From positions 310,001 to 374,000 of the forward strand of contig NZ_LIPF01000010.1 in the NCBI RefSeq assembly GCF_001905385.1: a stretch of DNA of 64,000 nt, in the 5' to 3' direction. How positions within the stretch are numbered: the stretch's first letter is position 1; every line of letters starts with the position of its first letter. Below, piece after piece: positions 51,243-60,388 of this stretch. This DNA is from Streptomyces sp. CB02414. GTDB taxonomy: Bacteria; Actinomycetota; Actinomycetes; Streptomycetales; Streptomycetaceae. The notes under the pieces were generated by a model. The model saw only the letters and a list, made by a program, of their open reading frames with translations, searched no databases and was not told the DNA's origin. Made by a program: the position numbers and the translations under genes.

Positions 51243-52022
51243 ATGTTCGATGCCACCACCCGCTCTGGGGGCACCGCCACGGTCTCTCCCCGGACCGCCG
51301 CGACAGAGCTCGCCGTCGCCACGGCCGCCGGGCCGGTCCCACCGGCCGGTGCCGCCGCCCGCGTGACGAGAGTCCTGCTCTCCCCGTGGTCCCGGCTCTC
51401 CCTGCTCGTCCTGCTGCTGGCCTCCGCCGCCACGGCGGTCCTGCTGTTCCAGCCGCAGGAGTTGCTGACCGACGGCTGGCCCCCGCAGCTCGGCGGGCTC
51501 GCGGCGGCGGTCGCGTACGCGGTGGCGTACGGAGTGTGCACTGTCGCGTTCGTACCGCGTCCGCTGCTGAATCTGGCCGCCGGCGCCCTGTTCGGCTCCC
51601 AGCTCGGCCTCGCCTCCGCGCTGGCGGGGACGGTGCTCGGCGCGGGCATCGCCTTCTGCCTGGGCCGGGTGCTGGGCCAGGAGGCGCTGCGCCCGCTGCT
51701 GCGGGGCAAGTGGCTGAAGGCCGCGGACGGGCAGCTGAGCGGGCACGGTTTCCGTTCGGTGCTGGCGGCACGGCTGTTCCCGGGGGTGCCCTTCGCCGCC
51801 GTCAACTACTGCGCGGCCGTCTCCCGCATGGGGCTGCTGCCCTTCCTGCTGGCGACAGGGCTGGGCTCGATCCCCAACACCGCCGCCTACGCCGTGGCCG
51901 GCGCCCGTGCCTCGACGCCGACCTCACCGGCCTTCCTGATCGCGCTGGCCTGTATCGCGCTGCCGGGGCTGGCGGGCGCGGTGGTGGCCTGGCGCAAGCG
52001 GCACCGGCTGCGCGGGAACTGA
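51243..52022 (+). CDS. TVP38/TMEM64 (SNARE-associated, DedA-superfamily) membrane protein
   Basis: 259 residues. After an Ala/Thr-rich N-terminus there are about six hydrophobic segments. The family signature lies in PRPLLNLAAGALFGSQLGLA, GAGIAFCLGRVLGQEALRP and ARLFPGVPFAAVNYCAAVSR. These proteins share the DedA fold and are implicated in lipid scrambling or flipping. Divergent from the DNA-repair gene with under 50 bp between starts, so their promoters overlap. Confidence 0.9.
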   Translation: MFDATTRSGGTATVSPRTAATELAVATAAGPVPPAGAAARVTRVLLSPWSRLSLLVLLLASAATAVLLFQPQELLTDGWPPQLGGLAAAVAYAVAYGVCTVAFVPRPLLNLAAGALFGSQLGLASALAGTVLGAGIAFCLGRVLGQEALRPLLRGKWLKAADGQLSGHGFRSVLAARLFPGVPFAAVNYCAAVSRMGLLPFLLATGLGSIPNTAAYAVAGARASTPTSPAFLIALACIALPGLAGAVVAWRKRHRLRGN

Positions 52023-52171
52023 CGGGAGGCTCCCGGAGGTCAACTCCCTGTGGGCTGATCTTCACTTTGGGGCGCTACGCTGCCCCTCGACACGCCTGAT
52101 CCTGATCACCGCACACGGCGGTTCGGTGTGTCCATGCCCGTTTTCGATCGGCACTTGGACTCCGTAACTTC

Positions 52172-53047
52172 ATGTCTTGGTTTGAATCACTCATCCTCGG
52201 ACTCGTCCAGGGGCTGACCGAGTTTCTTCCCGTGTCGTCCAGCGCGCACCTGCGCCTGACCGCGGCGTTCTCCGGCTGGCACGACCCGGGCGCGGCCTTC
52301 ACCGCGATCACGCAGATCGGCACCGAGGCCGCCGTCCTCATCTACTTCCGCAAGGACATCGGGCGGATCCTCTCCGCCTGGACGCGGTCGCTGACGAACA
52401 AGGAGATGCGCCACGACCCCGACGCCCGCATGGGCTGGCTGGTGATCGTCGGCTCGATCCCGATCGGTGTGCTGGGGCTGACGCTGAAGGACCAGATCGA
52501 GGGTCCGTTCCGCGACCTGCGGATCACCGCGACCATGCTGATCGTCGTCGGCGTGATCATCGGCATCGCGGACCGGATGGCCGCGCGGGACGAGAAGGGC
52601 GGCCGGCACCGCGCGCCGCAGCAGCGCAAGGAACTGACGGACCTGACCGTCCGGGACGGCCTGATCTACGGCCTCTGCCAGGCCATGGCCCTCGTCCCCG
52701 GCGTCTCCCGCTCCGGGGCGACCATCAGCGGCGGCCTCTTCATGGGCTACCGGCGCGAGGCCGCGGCCCGGTACTCGTTCCTGCTCGCCGTCCCGGCGGT
52801 GCTGGCCTCCGGCCTGTTCGAGCTCACCGACGCGATGGAGAGCGACCACATCTCCTGGGGCCCGACGCTCTTCGCGACGGTCATCGCCTTCGCCGTCGGG
52901 TACGCGGTGATCGCGTGGTTCATGAAGTTCATCTCCACTAAGAGCTTCATGCCGTTCGTCTGGTACCGGATCGCGCTCGGCATCGTCATCATCGTCCTGG
53001 TCTTCGCGGGTGTCCTGAGCCCGCACGCCGCGGAGTCGGCCCACTGA
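52172..53047 (+). CDS. uppP: Undecaprenyl-diphosphate phosphatase UppP (BacA type)
   Basis: 291 residues, polytopic. The two family motifs are complete: GLVQGLTEFLPVSSSAHL near the N-terminus and LCQAMALVPGVSRSGATISG in the middle. The enzyme dephosphorylates undecaprenyl pyrophosphate to recycle the peptidoglycan lipid carrier and gives bacitracin tolerance. The MSWFESLILG start is typical for actinobacteria. Monocistronic or with the small gene after it. Confidence 0.96.
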   Translation: MSWFESLILGLVQGLTEFLPVSSSAHLRLTAAFSGWHDPGAAFTAITQIGTEAAVLIYFRKDIGRILSAWTRSLTNKEMRHDPDARMGWLVIVGSIPIGVLGLTLKDQIEGPFRDLRITATMLIVVGVIIGIADRMAARDEKGGRHRAPQQRKELTDLTVRDGLIYGLCQAMALVPGVSRSGATISGGLFMGYRREAAARYSFLLAVPAVLASGLFELTDAMESDHISWGPTLFATVIAFAVGYAVIAWFMKFISTKSFMPFVWYRIALGIVIIVLVFAGVLSPHAAESAH

Positions 53048-53109
53048 CCGGACCGCTTGTGTAGCCGTCCGGTAGCGCACTGTCAGTGCGGGCCCCTAGG
53101 CTTGTCCGC

Positions 53110-53289
53110 ATGTCCCCCGATTCCGTGACTCCTGGTTCCGTGCGGTCCGCGGCGGAGCTGAACGACCAGATCCGTGCCCTGTGGCGGCGAGCGGGCGGGA
53201 CCCTGTCGGCACAGGAGCGCGTGGAGTACGAGCTGCTGGTGGTCGAATGGGCCACCGCGATCCGCGGCGAGGTCATCGAGGCGGCCTGA
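53110..53289 (+). CDS. Small conserved-looking protein of 59 residues
   Basis: A short protein, mostly two amphipathic helices (AAELNDQIRALWRRAGGTLS and QERVEYELLVVEWATAIRGE). I recognise no family, but codon usage is like genuine genes here and it has a normal stop. It lies 62 bp after uppP and ends 19 bp before a convergent SDR gene. Its helical hairpin form is common in small Streptomyces proteins of unknown function. Confidence 0.7.
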   Translation: MSPDSVTPGSVRSAAELNDQIRALWRRAGGTLSAQERVEYELLVVEWATAIRGEVIEAA

Positions 53290-53308
53290 GCGGCCCCGGG
53301 CCCGGACG

Positions 53309-54049
53309 TCAGCGTCCGCCGGCCACCCGCAGCACCGATCCCGTCGTGTACGAGGCGTCCGGCGACATCAGCCAGGAGATCGCCGCGGCGATCTCCTCCG
53401 CCCGGCCGGGGCGCCCCATCGGGACGGCCGCACCCATCCGCCGGGCGCGTTCCGGGTCGCCCATGGCCGCGTGCATCTCGGTGTCGATGACCCCGGGCGC
53501 GACGGCGTTGACGCGGATCCCGTCCGGGCCGAGTTCCTTGGCCAGGCCCAGGGTGAGGGCGTCGACGCCCGCCTTGCTCGCCGCGTAGTGGACGTACTCC
53601 CCCGGGCTGCCGATGGTCGCGGCGCCCGACGACACGTTCACGATCGCGCCGCCGCCCCGCGCGGTCATCAACTGCGCGGCGCGGCGGGAGCACAGCAGCA
53701 CGCCCAGCAGGTTGACGTCGAGGACCCGGCGCAGGGTCGCGGTGTCGCTGTCGGCGAGCCGGCCGAGCGGTCCGGTCACCGCCGCGTTGTTCACCAGGCC
53801 CGTCACCGGTCCGAGCCGCTCCTCCGCCACCTCGAAGAGCCGCTCGACGTCGGATTCGGCCGAGGTGTCCGCCCGCACCGCGAGGCCGCGGCCACCCGCC
53901 TCGCGCACCCCGGCCGCGACCGCCTCGGCGGCCGAGGCGTCCCGCACATAGCCCACGACGACGTCGTGCCCGTCGGCGGCGAGCCGCAGACAGGTGGCGG
54001 CACCGATGCCCCGGCTGCCACCGGTGACCACCGTGAGGGGACGTGACAT
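53309..54049 (-). CDS. Short-chain dehydrogenase/reductase (FabG-like)
   Basis: 246 residues. VVTGGSRGIGAATCLRLAAD is the NAD(P) loop; NNAAVTGPLG, the Ser in NVSSGAATIG, YAASKAGVDALT (Tyr and Lys) and VAPGVIDTEMHAAM complete the classical SDR set. GGAGG precedes the ATG. The substrate is unknown; it stands alone. Confidence 0.9.
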   Translation of the reverse strand: MSRPLTVVTGGSRGIGAATCLRLAADGHDVVVGYVRDASAAEAVAAGVREAGGRGLAVRADTSAESDVERLFEVAEERLGPVTGLVNNAAVTGPLGRLADSDTATLRRVLDVNLLGVLLCSRRAAQLMTARGGGAIVNVSSGAATIGSPGEYVHYAASKAGVDALTLGLAKELGPDGIRVNAVAPGVIDTEMHAAMGDPERARRMGAAVPMGRPGRAEEIAAAISWLMSPDASYTTGSVLRVAGGR

Positions 54050-54223
54050 GCGTACCTCCAGTGAGCGAGGGCCGGGAGCGCGGAGCCGCCCGACCTTTTG
54101 ATCGATCATCGATCATCCTACGCGGAGGTCGCGCTTCACCGGGTGCGGACATCCGATGTGATCAACTGAATCCGCCCTCGTCGAGAGCGCACACTGAAGG
54201 GACCACGGGGTAGGGAGGCGCCC

Positions 54224-55798
54224 ATGAAGATCCTCGGTCACTGGCTCGCCTCCCCGTGGCGCCGCTCGGCCACCGCCGTACTCGCCGGCGCGCTGCCCGT
54301 GCTCGCCTTTCCGGGCCCGGCCCTGTGGTGGTGGGCCTGGATCGCCCTGGTGCCCTGGCTGCTGCTGGCCCGCAGCGCGCCGCGCGGGAAGCGCGCCGTG
54401 TACGACGGCTGGTGCGGCGGCTTCGGCTTCATGCTGGCCATGCACCACTGGCTGCTGCCCAACCTGCACGTGTTCACGTTCGTCATCGCGGCGCTGCTCG
54501 GCGCGCTGTGGGCGCCCTGGGGCTGGCTGGTGCGCCGGATGCTGGGCGGGGCGCCCTCGGCCGGCCGGGTGGCGGCGGCGCTCGTGGTGCTGCCGTCGGG
54601 CTGGCTGGCGGTGGAGCTGGTCCGCTCCTGGGAGGGGCTCGGCGGCCCCTGGGGCGTGCTCGGCGCGAGTCAGTGGCAGGTGGCCCCGGCGCTGCGCCTC
54701 GCATCGGTGGGCGGCGTGTGGCTGCTGAGCTTCCTGGTGGTGGCCGTCAACGTCGCCGTGACGGTGCTCGTCGCCGTCCGCCGGGCCCGGGTGCCCGCTC
54801 TCGCGGGGCTGCTGGCCACCGCCGCGGCGACCTCCGCCGCCTGGGTCTGGTCCCCGCGCCCCGAAGGCGGTGAGCGGGTGGCGATCGGGGTGGTGCAGCC
54901 GGGCGTCGTCGCCGGGGCGGACAGCGCCGACCGGCGTTTCGACCGCGAGGAGGAACTGACCCGCGGGCTCGCCGGCCGGGACCTCGACCTGATCGTCTGG
55001 GGCGAGAGCAGCGTCGGCTTCGACCTGGACGACCGGCCCGACCTGTCCCGGCGGCTCGCGGCGCTGTCGCGGGAGACCGGCGCGGACATCCTGGTCAACG
55101 TGGACGCGCGGCGCTCGGACAAGCCGGGCATCTACAAGAGTTCCGTGCTCGTCGGTCCCGACGGCCCGACCGGCGACCGGTACGACAAGATGCGGCTCGT
55201 CCCCTTCGGGGAGTACATCCCGGCGCGCTCCCTGCTGGGGTGGGCCACGTCGGTGGGCGAGGCTGCGGGCGAGGACCGGCGGCGGGGCAGTGAGCAGGTG
55301 GTGATGGAGGTCGGGGACGGGCTGCGCATCGGGCCGATGGTGTGCTTCGAGAGCGCGTTCCCCGACATGAGCCGCCAGCTCGCCGCCGACGGCGCCGAGG
55401 TGCTGTTCGCCCAGTCGTCCACGTCGACCTTCCAGGACACCTGGGCGCCGGAGCAGCACGCCTCGCTCGCCGCGCTGCGCGCCGCCGAGACCGGCCGGCC
55501 GATGGTGCACTCGACGCTGACCGGCGTCTCGGCCGTCTACGACGCGAACGGCGCGCGGATCGGTTCGTGGCTCGGTACGGACGCGAGCGAGTCGCGGGTG
55601 TACGAGGTTCCGGTGACGCACGGGACGACGCCGTACGTCCGCTTCGGCGACTGGACGCCGCACGCGTCGCTGCTGATCCTCGCGGCCTGGGGCGTCGGCG
55701 AAGGCGTCCGGGCGGTGCGGCTCAGGCGGAACGCTCGTGCACCGCGCGTACCACCCGCTCACACAGCTCATGGGTCTCCAGCGCGTCCCGGGCACTGA
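54224..55798 (+). CDS. lnt: Apolipoprotein N-acyltransferase
   Basis: 524 residues. The first 210 contain about six membrane helices; the rest is a nitrilase-like domain. Catalytic Glu lies in LIVWGESSVGF, Lys in RYDKMRLVPFGEY and Cys in MVCFESAFPDMS. The enzyme adds the third acyl chain to lipoproteins on the outer face of the membrane. Streptomyces have two or more Lnt homologues. The C-terminal 25 codons overlap the convergent Idh/MocA gene by 77 bp, so the tail (RLRRNARAPRVPPAHTAHG) is probably flexible. Confidence 0.93.
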   Translation: MKILGHWLASPWRRSATAVLAGALPVLAFPGPALWWWAWIALVPWLLLARSAPRGKRAVYDGWCGGFGFMLAMHHWLLPNLHVFTFVIAALLGALWAPWGWLVRRMLGGAPSAGRVAAALVVLPSGWLAVELVRSWEGLGGPWGVLGASQWQVAPALRLASVGGVWLLSFLVVAVNVAVTVLVAVRRARVPALAGLLATAAATSAAWVWSPRPEGGERVAIGVVQPGVVAGADSADRRFDREEELTRGLAGRDLDLIVWGESSVGFDLDDRPDLSRRLAALSRETGADILVNVDARRSDKPGIYKSSVLVGPDGPTGDRYDKMRLVPFGEYIPARSLLGWATSVGEAAGEDRRRGSEQVVMEVGDGLRIGPMVCFESAFPDMSRQLAADGAEVLFAQSSTSTFQDTWAPEQHASLAALRAAETGRPMVHSTLTGVSAVYDANGARIGSWLGTDASESRVYEVPVTHGTTPYVRFGDWTPHASLLILAAWGVGEGVRAVRLRRNARAPRVPPAHTAHGSPARPGH

Positions 55799-56627
55799 GC
55801 ACCTTGCCGGCGCGCACCGCGTCCAGGAAGCCGAGCACCGCCTGTTCGATGCCGCGCTGCCGGGCCACCGGGACCCAGTCGCCGCGCCGCCGCACGGTCG
55901 GCTGGCCCTTGTGGTCGATCACCTCGGCGAGGTTGACCACCTGGCGTTTGGTGTCCTGGCCGGAGACCTCGAGGATCTCCTCCGCCGAGCCGCTGAGCCG
56001 GTTCATGACGCCGAGGGCGGTGAAACCGTCGCCGGCGAGCTGGAGGACGACGTGGTGGAGCAGGCCGTCCTGGACGCGGGCGCGCACGGTGACGTCGTCG
56101 ACCGGGCCCGGCACCAGGAAGCGGAGCGTGTCGACGACGTGGATGAAGTCGTCGAGGACCATCGTGCGGGGGTCCTCGGGCAGACCCGTGCGGTTCTTCT
56201 GCATGAGGATCAGCTCGCGCGGGTGCTCGGCGCACTGCGCGTAGCCGGGGGCGTGGCGCCGGTTGAAACCGACGGCGAGGCTGGTGCCGCGCTCCTCGGC
56301 GAGGGTCACCAGGCGCTCGGAGTCGGCGAGTTCGTAGGCGAGCGGCTTGTCGACGTAGGTCGGGACGCCGGCTTCGAGCAGCCGGGTCACGATCTCGGGG
56401 TGGACGGCGGTCGGCGCGTGCACGAAGGCGGCGTCGAGGCCCGCGGCCAGGAGTGCGTCGAGGTCGGCGTGGAGCCGCTCCGACGGGAGGCGCAGCTTCT
56501 CGCCGACCCGGGTGAGCGTGGCGGGGGTGCGGGTCTGCAGGTGCAGTTCCACCCCGGGCAGGACGGCGAGCACCGGCAGATAGGCCTTCTGCGCGATGTC
56601 GCCGAGTCCGATGACGCCGACCTTCAC
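55722..56627 (-). CDS. Gfo/Idh/MocA family oxidoreductase
   Basis: 301 residues from a GTG with AGAGGAG upstream. Rossmann start VKVGVIGLGDIAQKAYLPVL, AAFVHAPTAVHPEIVTRLLE, the EKP-type triad as YVDKPLAYELADSERLV, and a GFNRRHAPGY segment are typical. It would oxidise or reduce a sugar, inositol or related substrate with NAD(P). Its 3' end overlaps lnt on the opposite strand. Codirectional with the FAD monooxygenase gene, whose stop lies 13 bp upstream of this start. Confidence 0.9.
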   Translation of the reverse strand: MKVGVIGLGDIAQKAYLPVLAVLPGVELHLQTRTPATLTRVGEKLRLPSERLHADLDALLAAGLDAAFVHAPTAVHPEIVTRLLEAGVPTYVDKPLAYELADSERLVTLAEERGTSLAVGFNRRHAPGYAQCAEHPRELILMQKNRTGLPEDPRTMVLDDFIHVVDTLRFLVPGPVDDVTVRARVQDGLLHHVVLQLAGDGFTALGVMNRLSGSAEEILEVSGQDTKRQVVNLAEVIDHKGQPTVRRRGDWVPVARQRGIEQAVLGFLDAVRAGKVLSARDALETHELCERVVRAVHERSA

Positions 56628-56640
56628 GGGGTGTGCTCCT

Positions 56641-57822
56641 CTAACGCTCGCCTGCCTGGGTCTGCCGGGAAGCATACGGGGACCGCGGGGGCCGCCAGTC
56701 GGCGATGCCGTCGAAGCTCCGCAGGAAGAGGGCGGGTCCGGCCTTGGACAGCGCGGCGATCGCGGCGTCGCGTACGGCGGTCCCGGCCCGGCCGGTCATC
56801 AGGTTGAGGCGCGCGACCTTCACGGCCTGGCGGGCGACGGCGGTGGTGCGGGGCAGGCGCGCGGCCGTGTAGGCGGCGAGGTCGTCGCAGTGGTGGGCGA
56901 GGACGATCGCGTCCTCGATCGCCTGGTTGCCGCCCTGGCCGAGGGTGGGCGGCATGGCGTGCGCGGCGTCGCCGACGAGGGCGACCCTGCCCCCGTGGTA
57001 GGCGGGCAGCGGCTCGGCGATGTGGTGCACGTCGTGGCGCAGGACGTCCTCGGGGCGGGCGGCGGCGAGGACGGCGGGGATCGGGTCGTGCCAGTCGCCG
57101 TACCGGTGCAGCAGCTCGGCCCTCTCGTCGGACGCGTGCCCGCCCGCCGGGGCGACGGCGGCGGCGTAGGCGTAGACCCGGCCGTCCTTGAGCGGGTGCG
57201 TGCCCCAGATGCGGCCCCGGCCCCAGGTCTCGTGCGAGGCGAAGTCGGCGCCGGGGACCGGGATCACCACCCGCCAGGTGGTGAAGCCGGAGTAGACGGG
57301 CCCCGGGTGGCGCGGGAACAGCGTGCCGCGTACGGCGGAGTGGATGCCGTCGGCCGCGACGACCAGGTCGGCCTCCAGCTCGCCGTGCGGGGTGCGCACG
57401 CGGGCCGGCCGGTCGCGGTCGCCGGCGTCGGCGAGCCGCGTGTCGGCGCCGGTGCGGACGGCGTCCGCCGGCAGCAGCGCGGCCAGGCGGTCGATGAGCG
57501 TGGCCCGGTGCAGCAGCACCAGTGGACCACCGAACCGTGCCGCGGCGGCCTCGGCGTTCGAGCGGGAGAGCCAGCGTCCGCCCGGTGTGCGCAGTCCCCC
57601 GTCGCCCTGCCAGGCGGCGAGGCCGCGGATCTCGTCCCCGAGCCCGATGACGTCCAGGGCGCGCAGCGCGTTGGGCGACAGGGAGATCGCCGCGCCGACC
57701 GGCTGGAGCGAGGCGGCCCGCTCCAGGACGGTGACGCGCAGACCGCGCCGGTGCAGGGCCGCCGCCGCGGTCAGCCCGCCGATCCCGCCGCCGATCACGA
57801 CGGCCCGTTTCGTGTCTGGCAT
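56641..57822 (-). CDS. FAD-dependent monooxygenase (PHBH/salicylate hydroxylase type)
   Basis: 393 residues. GxGxxG loop VVIGGGIGGLTAAAALHRRG, DG motif VVAADGIHSAVRGTLFP and the second FAD motif RVALVGDAAHAMPPTLGQGG are all intact. Family members hydroxylate aromatic or related compounds using NAD(P)H and oxygen. It is divergent from a TetR regulator with two palindromes in the shared promoter, so it is probably induced by its substrate or a toxic relative. It may be co-transcribed with the Idh/MocA gene 13 bp downstream. Confidence 0.93.
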   Translation of the reverse strand: MPDTKRAVVIGGGIGGLTAAAALHRRGLRVTVLERAASLQPVGAAISLSPNALRALDVIGLGDEIRGLAAWQGDGGLRTPGGRWLSRSNAEAAAARFGGPLVLLHRATLIDRLAALLPADAVRTGADTRLADAGDRDRPARVRTPHGELEADLVVAADGIHSAVRGTLFPRHPGPVYSGFTTWRVVIPVPGADFASHETWGRGRIWGTHPLKDGRVYAYAAAVAPAGGHASDERAELLHRYGDWHDPIPAVLAAARPEDVLRHDVHHIAEPLPAYHGGRVALVGDAAHAMPPTLGQGGNQAIEDAIVLAHHCDDLAAYTAARLPRTTAVARQAVKVARLNLMTGRAGTAVRDAAIAALSKAGPALFLRSFDGIADWRPPRSPYASRQTQAGER

Positions 57823-57853
57823 GGCTCTGTCCCTTCTCCGACCCACCGACTTA

Positions 57854-57867
57854 ACTACAAGTGTAGT
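57854..57867. promoter_or_regulatory. TetR operator candidate 1
   Basis: Perfect palindrome ACTACA-AG-TGTAGT in the 99-bp spacer between the monooxygenase and its divergent TetR gene. It shares the CTAC/GTAG core with the second site, whose centre is 34 bp away. Confidence 0.8.
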
Positions 57868-57886
57868 GAAACCCTCGACTCGACTG

Positions 57887-57902
57887 TACTACAGCCGTAG
57901 TA
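57887..57902. promoter_or_regulatory. TetR operator candidate 2
   Basis: Perfect palindrome TACTAC-AGCC-GTAGTA, 20 bp before the TetR start codon. Together with site 1 it allows control of both divergent promoters. Confidence 0.8.
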
Positions 57903-57921
57903 GGGAAGGTAGGTTGACTTC

Positions 57922-58530
57922 ATGCCCGCACGCACCGCATCCCCCGCGCCCCCCACGGGCGCCTCCCGCGCCGACCTCGTCGCCGACGCCGCTCTCGCCC
58001 TGCTCGCCGAGCGCGGTATGCGCGGACTCACACACCGCGCGGTCGACGAGGCGGCCGCACTCCCCCAGGGCTCCACCTCCAACGTCGCGCGCACCCGGCA
58101 GGCACTCCTGGAACTGGCGGTGCGCCGCCTGGCCGACCGGGAGGCACGGGTGCTGGCGCTGCACGAGATGCCGGACCCGCGGGCCGGTCTCGACGCCCTG
58201 GTGGACGCGCTGGCGCTGGCCACGCACCGGGCGCTCACCCGGAACCGTGAACTGACCCTGGCCCGCTACGAACTGGCCCTGGAGGCCACGCGCCGCCCGG
58301 AACTGCGGGCCCACTTCGACGCTGCGGGCGCCCGATTCCGGGACCAGCTGGGCGCGCTCGTCATCGCCATGGGCTCGGCCCACCCCGCCCGGCACGTGCT
58401 GTCGCTGGTCGCCTGGGCGGACGGGCTGATGTTCAGCTGCGTGGCCGGGTCCTTCCACGCCGAGGTTCCGGACCTGGCGGAGGTGCGGGCCGGGTTGCGC
58501 GAGCTGCTGGACGGGCTGCTGGACGGATGA
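57922..58530 (+). CDS. TetR family transcriptional repressor
   Basis: 202 residues. An HTH lies in the first 60 residues (ADLVADAALALLAERGMRGL, then ALPQGSTSNVARTRQALLEL), followed by a helical ligand-binding domain with RYELALEATRRPELRAHFDA. The start ATG follows GGGAAGG. It almost certainly represses itself and the divergent monooxygenase gene from the two operators. Confidence 0.92.
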   Translation: MPARTASPAPPTGASRADLVADAALALLAERGMRGLTHRAVDEAAALPQGSTSNVARTRQALLELAVRRLADREARVLALHEMPDPRAGLDALVDALALATHRALTRNRELTLARYELALEATRRPELRAHFDAAGARFRDQLGALVIAMGSAHPARHVLSLVAWADGLMFSCVAGSFHAEVPDLAEVRAGLRELLDGLLDG

Positions 58531-58573
58531 AACCAGATGGTGGGCGGGGCACCGGGTGAGCGAGGATGCCGCC

Positions 58574-59086
58574 ATGACGACCGAGCGCCGCGAACCCGTC
58601 CCCGAATCCGACGAACGCACCATGCTGGAGGGCTGGCTGGAGTACCACCGGCAGACCCTCGCGTGGAAGTGCGAGGGCCTCACCGACGCCCAGCTCAGGA
58701 CCGCCGCCGTCGAACCCTCCACGCTGTCCCTGATGGGGCTGGTGCGGCACATGGCCGAGGTGGAGCGCAGCTGGTACCGCAGGGTGCTGGCCGACGAGGA
58801 CGCGGACCCCATCTACTACTCCGACGCGGACCCGGACGGCGAGTTCCGCCTGACCGAGTCGGACACCTTCGCGCAGGCCCACGCCACCTGGCAGGCCGAG
58901 ATCGAGGCGGCCCGGCGCAACGCCGCCGGTGTCCCCCTGGACGCACCGACCCGGGGCAAGCACCGGCGCACCGGTGAGCGCTACACCCTGCGCTGGATCC
59001 ACACCCACATGATCGAGGAGTACGCGCGCCACAACGGGCACGCCGACCTGCTCCGCGAACGCATCGACGGCGTCACGGGCGACTGA
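58574..59086 (+). CDS. DinB-like (DUF664) protein
   Basis: 170 residues. A four-helix DinB fold with likely metal-binding His: LVRHMAEVERSWYRRV and HTHMIEEYARHNGHADLL. The family includes mycothiol-dependent maleylpyruvate isomerase-like enzymes and S-transferases using low-molecular-weight thiols. A mycothiol-linked role is likely in an actinomycete but cannot be read directly. It follows the TetR gene by 43 bp and might be co-transcribed. Confidence 0.88.
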   Translation: MTTERREPVPESDERTMLEGWLEYHRQTLAWKCEGLTDAQLRTAAVEPSTLSLMGLVRHMAEVERSWYRRVLADEDADPIYYSDADPDGEFRLTESDTFAQAHATWQAEIEAARRNAAGVPLDAPTRGKHRRTGERYTLRWIHTHMIEEYARHNGHADLLRERIDGVTGD

Positions 59087-59198
59087 CGTCACCCAGGGCG
59101 GCACACGGGCCTCCGTACGGGGCCGGAGATCACCCGTGCGGGGCAACCTGCGCCTGTCCGCCGTCGCGGCAGGGGCCCGACCCGCCAGAGTGGCGCGG

Positions 59199-59705
59199 GT
59201 GCATCGAACGACGACCACCGCAGCTCTCCTGGTGACCGTGGCCGCGGCCCTGACCGGCTGTACGACGGTCCAGGGCCCGACCGCGGCCGACCCGTCGGCA
59301 CCCGGCGCCCGCTCGTCCGCGCCCCGTCCGGACGGTCCGGCCGAACCGCGGGTCGTGCAGGCGCCGGCCCGCGAGGCACTGGAGATGATCGGCCCCTCCC
59401 GGGCCCCGGACCACCCGGCCGACGAGCCGCGCCGCACGGCGCCCCCGGCGGACCCGCCGGAACACGAGCCGCCGGCCGCCCGGGCCCGCCCGGAACAACA
59501 GCCGCCCCCGGCCCGCCCCGAGCCGCCGGAGCGGACCCGAGCGCCCGAGCGCCCCCGTGCCGTGGTCCCCGACGTCCCGCGGTCGCCCGGCGGCGACACC
59601 GGCACCGGGAAGAACGCGGACATCTGCTCCCTGGGCAAGAAGTACGGCGGCTGGCGTCCGGGCAGCCCCGAGGCGGTCATCTGCGACCGGACGTACGGCC
59701 GTTGA
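59199..59705 (+). CDS. Small Pro-rich lipoprotein
   Basis: 168 residues from a GTG. The signal VHRTTTTAALLVTVAAALTG-C ends in a lipobox (LTGC). After that it is Pro/Glu/Arg-rich and disordered until the last 40 residues, where NADICSLGKKYGGW and VICDRTYGR carry two Cys that may form a disulfide. The function is unknown. An upstream ATG (59136) would add a non-signal-like extension and is less likely. Confidence 0.75.
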   Translation: MHRTTTTAALLVTVAAALTGCTTVQGPTAADPSAPGARSSAPRPDGPAEPRVVQAPAREALEMIGPSRAPDHPADEPRRTAPPADPPEHEPPAARARPEQQPPPARPEPPERTRAPERPRAVVPDVPRSPGGDTGTGKNADICSLGKKYGGWRPGSPEAVICDRTYGR

Positions 59706-59736
59706 GTACGGAGCGAGTCCCGCGGCGGCGGCCGGG

Positions 59737-60300
59737 CTACGGCCGCTGCCGCGGCGGCCCCCACCACCCGTCGGGGCGCTCGGGCCCGTCCGCGGGCGGC
59801 CCGGCCTCGCCCGGCGGCCCGGCATCGGCCAGGCGACGGGCCAGCCGGTCGATCGCCGCGCGCACACCCTCGCCGTAACGGTCGAAGGCCAGCGCGCCGG
59901 CGGCCGTGCGGGCGCGCCGCAGATGCAGCCGGGCGGCCTCGCCGTGGCCGAGGCGGTCGTAGTCGGCGGCCAGGTTCAGATGCAGCGAGGGGTAGAGGGC
60001 CCGCGCGGCGAGCTCGCCGCTCTCGCCCCGGCCGGCCGGCCCGCCGTCCGCCAGTTCCTCGGCGGCCGACAGGGCCCGCAGGTCCCAGGCCAGTTCGTCA
60101 CCCGGGTCGTCCTGGGTGTCGGCCAGGTAGTGGGCGAGGGTGCAGCGGTGCAGCGGGTCGCCGTGCTCGCCGATCTCCGCCCACAGGCTCAGGAACCGGA
60201 GCCGGGCCTCCTCGCGGTCACCCGCGTGGTGCAGCATGGCGACCTGCCCGATCCGCGTCAGGACGGCGTCCGGCGCCGCCTGCTCCTGTCCCTTGGCCAC
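59737..60300 (-). CDS. Hypothetical TPR-like protein
   Basis: 187 residues, mostly helical with TPR-like spacing (RIGQVAMLHHAGDREEARLR, LNLAADYDRLGHGEAARLHL). The C-terminal 30 residues are Gly/Pro-rich. No signal or catalytic motif is seen. It is probably a tetratricopeptide-type adaptor; the function is unknown. Confidence 0.75.
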   Translation of the reverse strand: MAKGQEQAAPDAVLTRIGQVAMLHHAGDREEARLRFLSLWAEIGEHGDPLHRCTLAHYLADTQDDPGDELAWDLRALSAAEELADGGPAGRGESGELAARALYPSLHLNLAADYDRLGHGEAARLHLRRARTAAGALAFDRYGEGVRAAIDRLARRLADAGPPGEAGPPADGPERPDGWWGPPRQRP

Positions 60301-60388
60301 CGCGTCCTCCGTGCCCGTCGTCGGCTGTCCCCGACGACGCTAACGGCACATGCCGGCGATCCCGGTCAGGCGGCCCATAACGCGCGGG

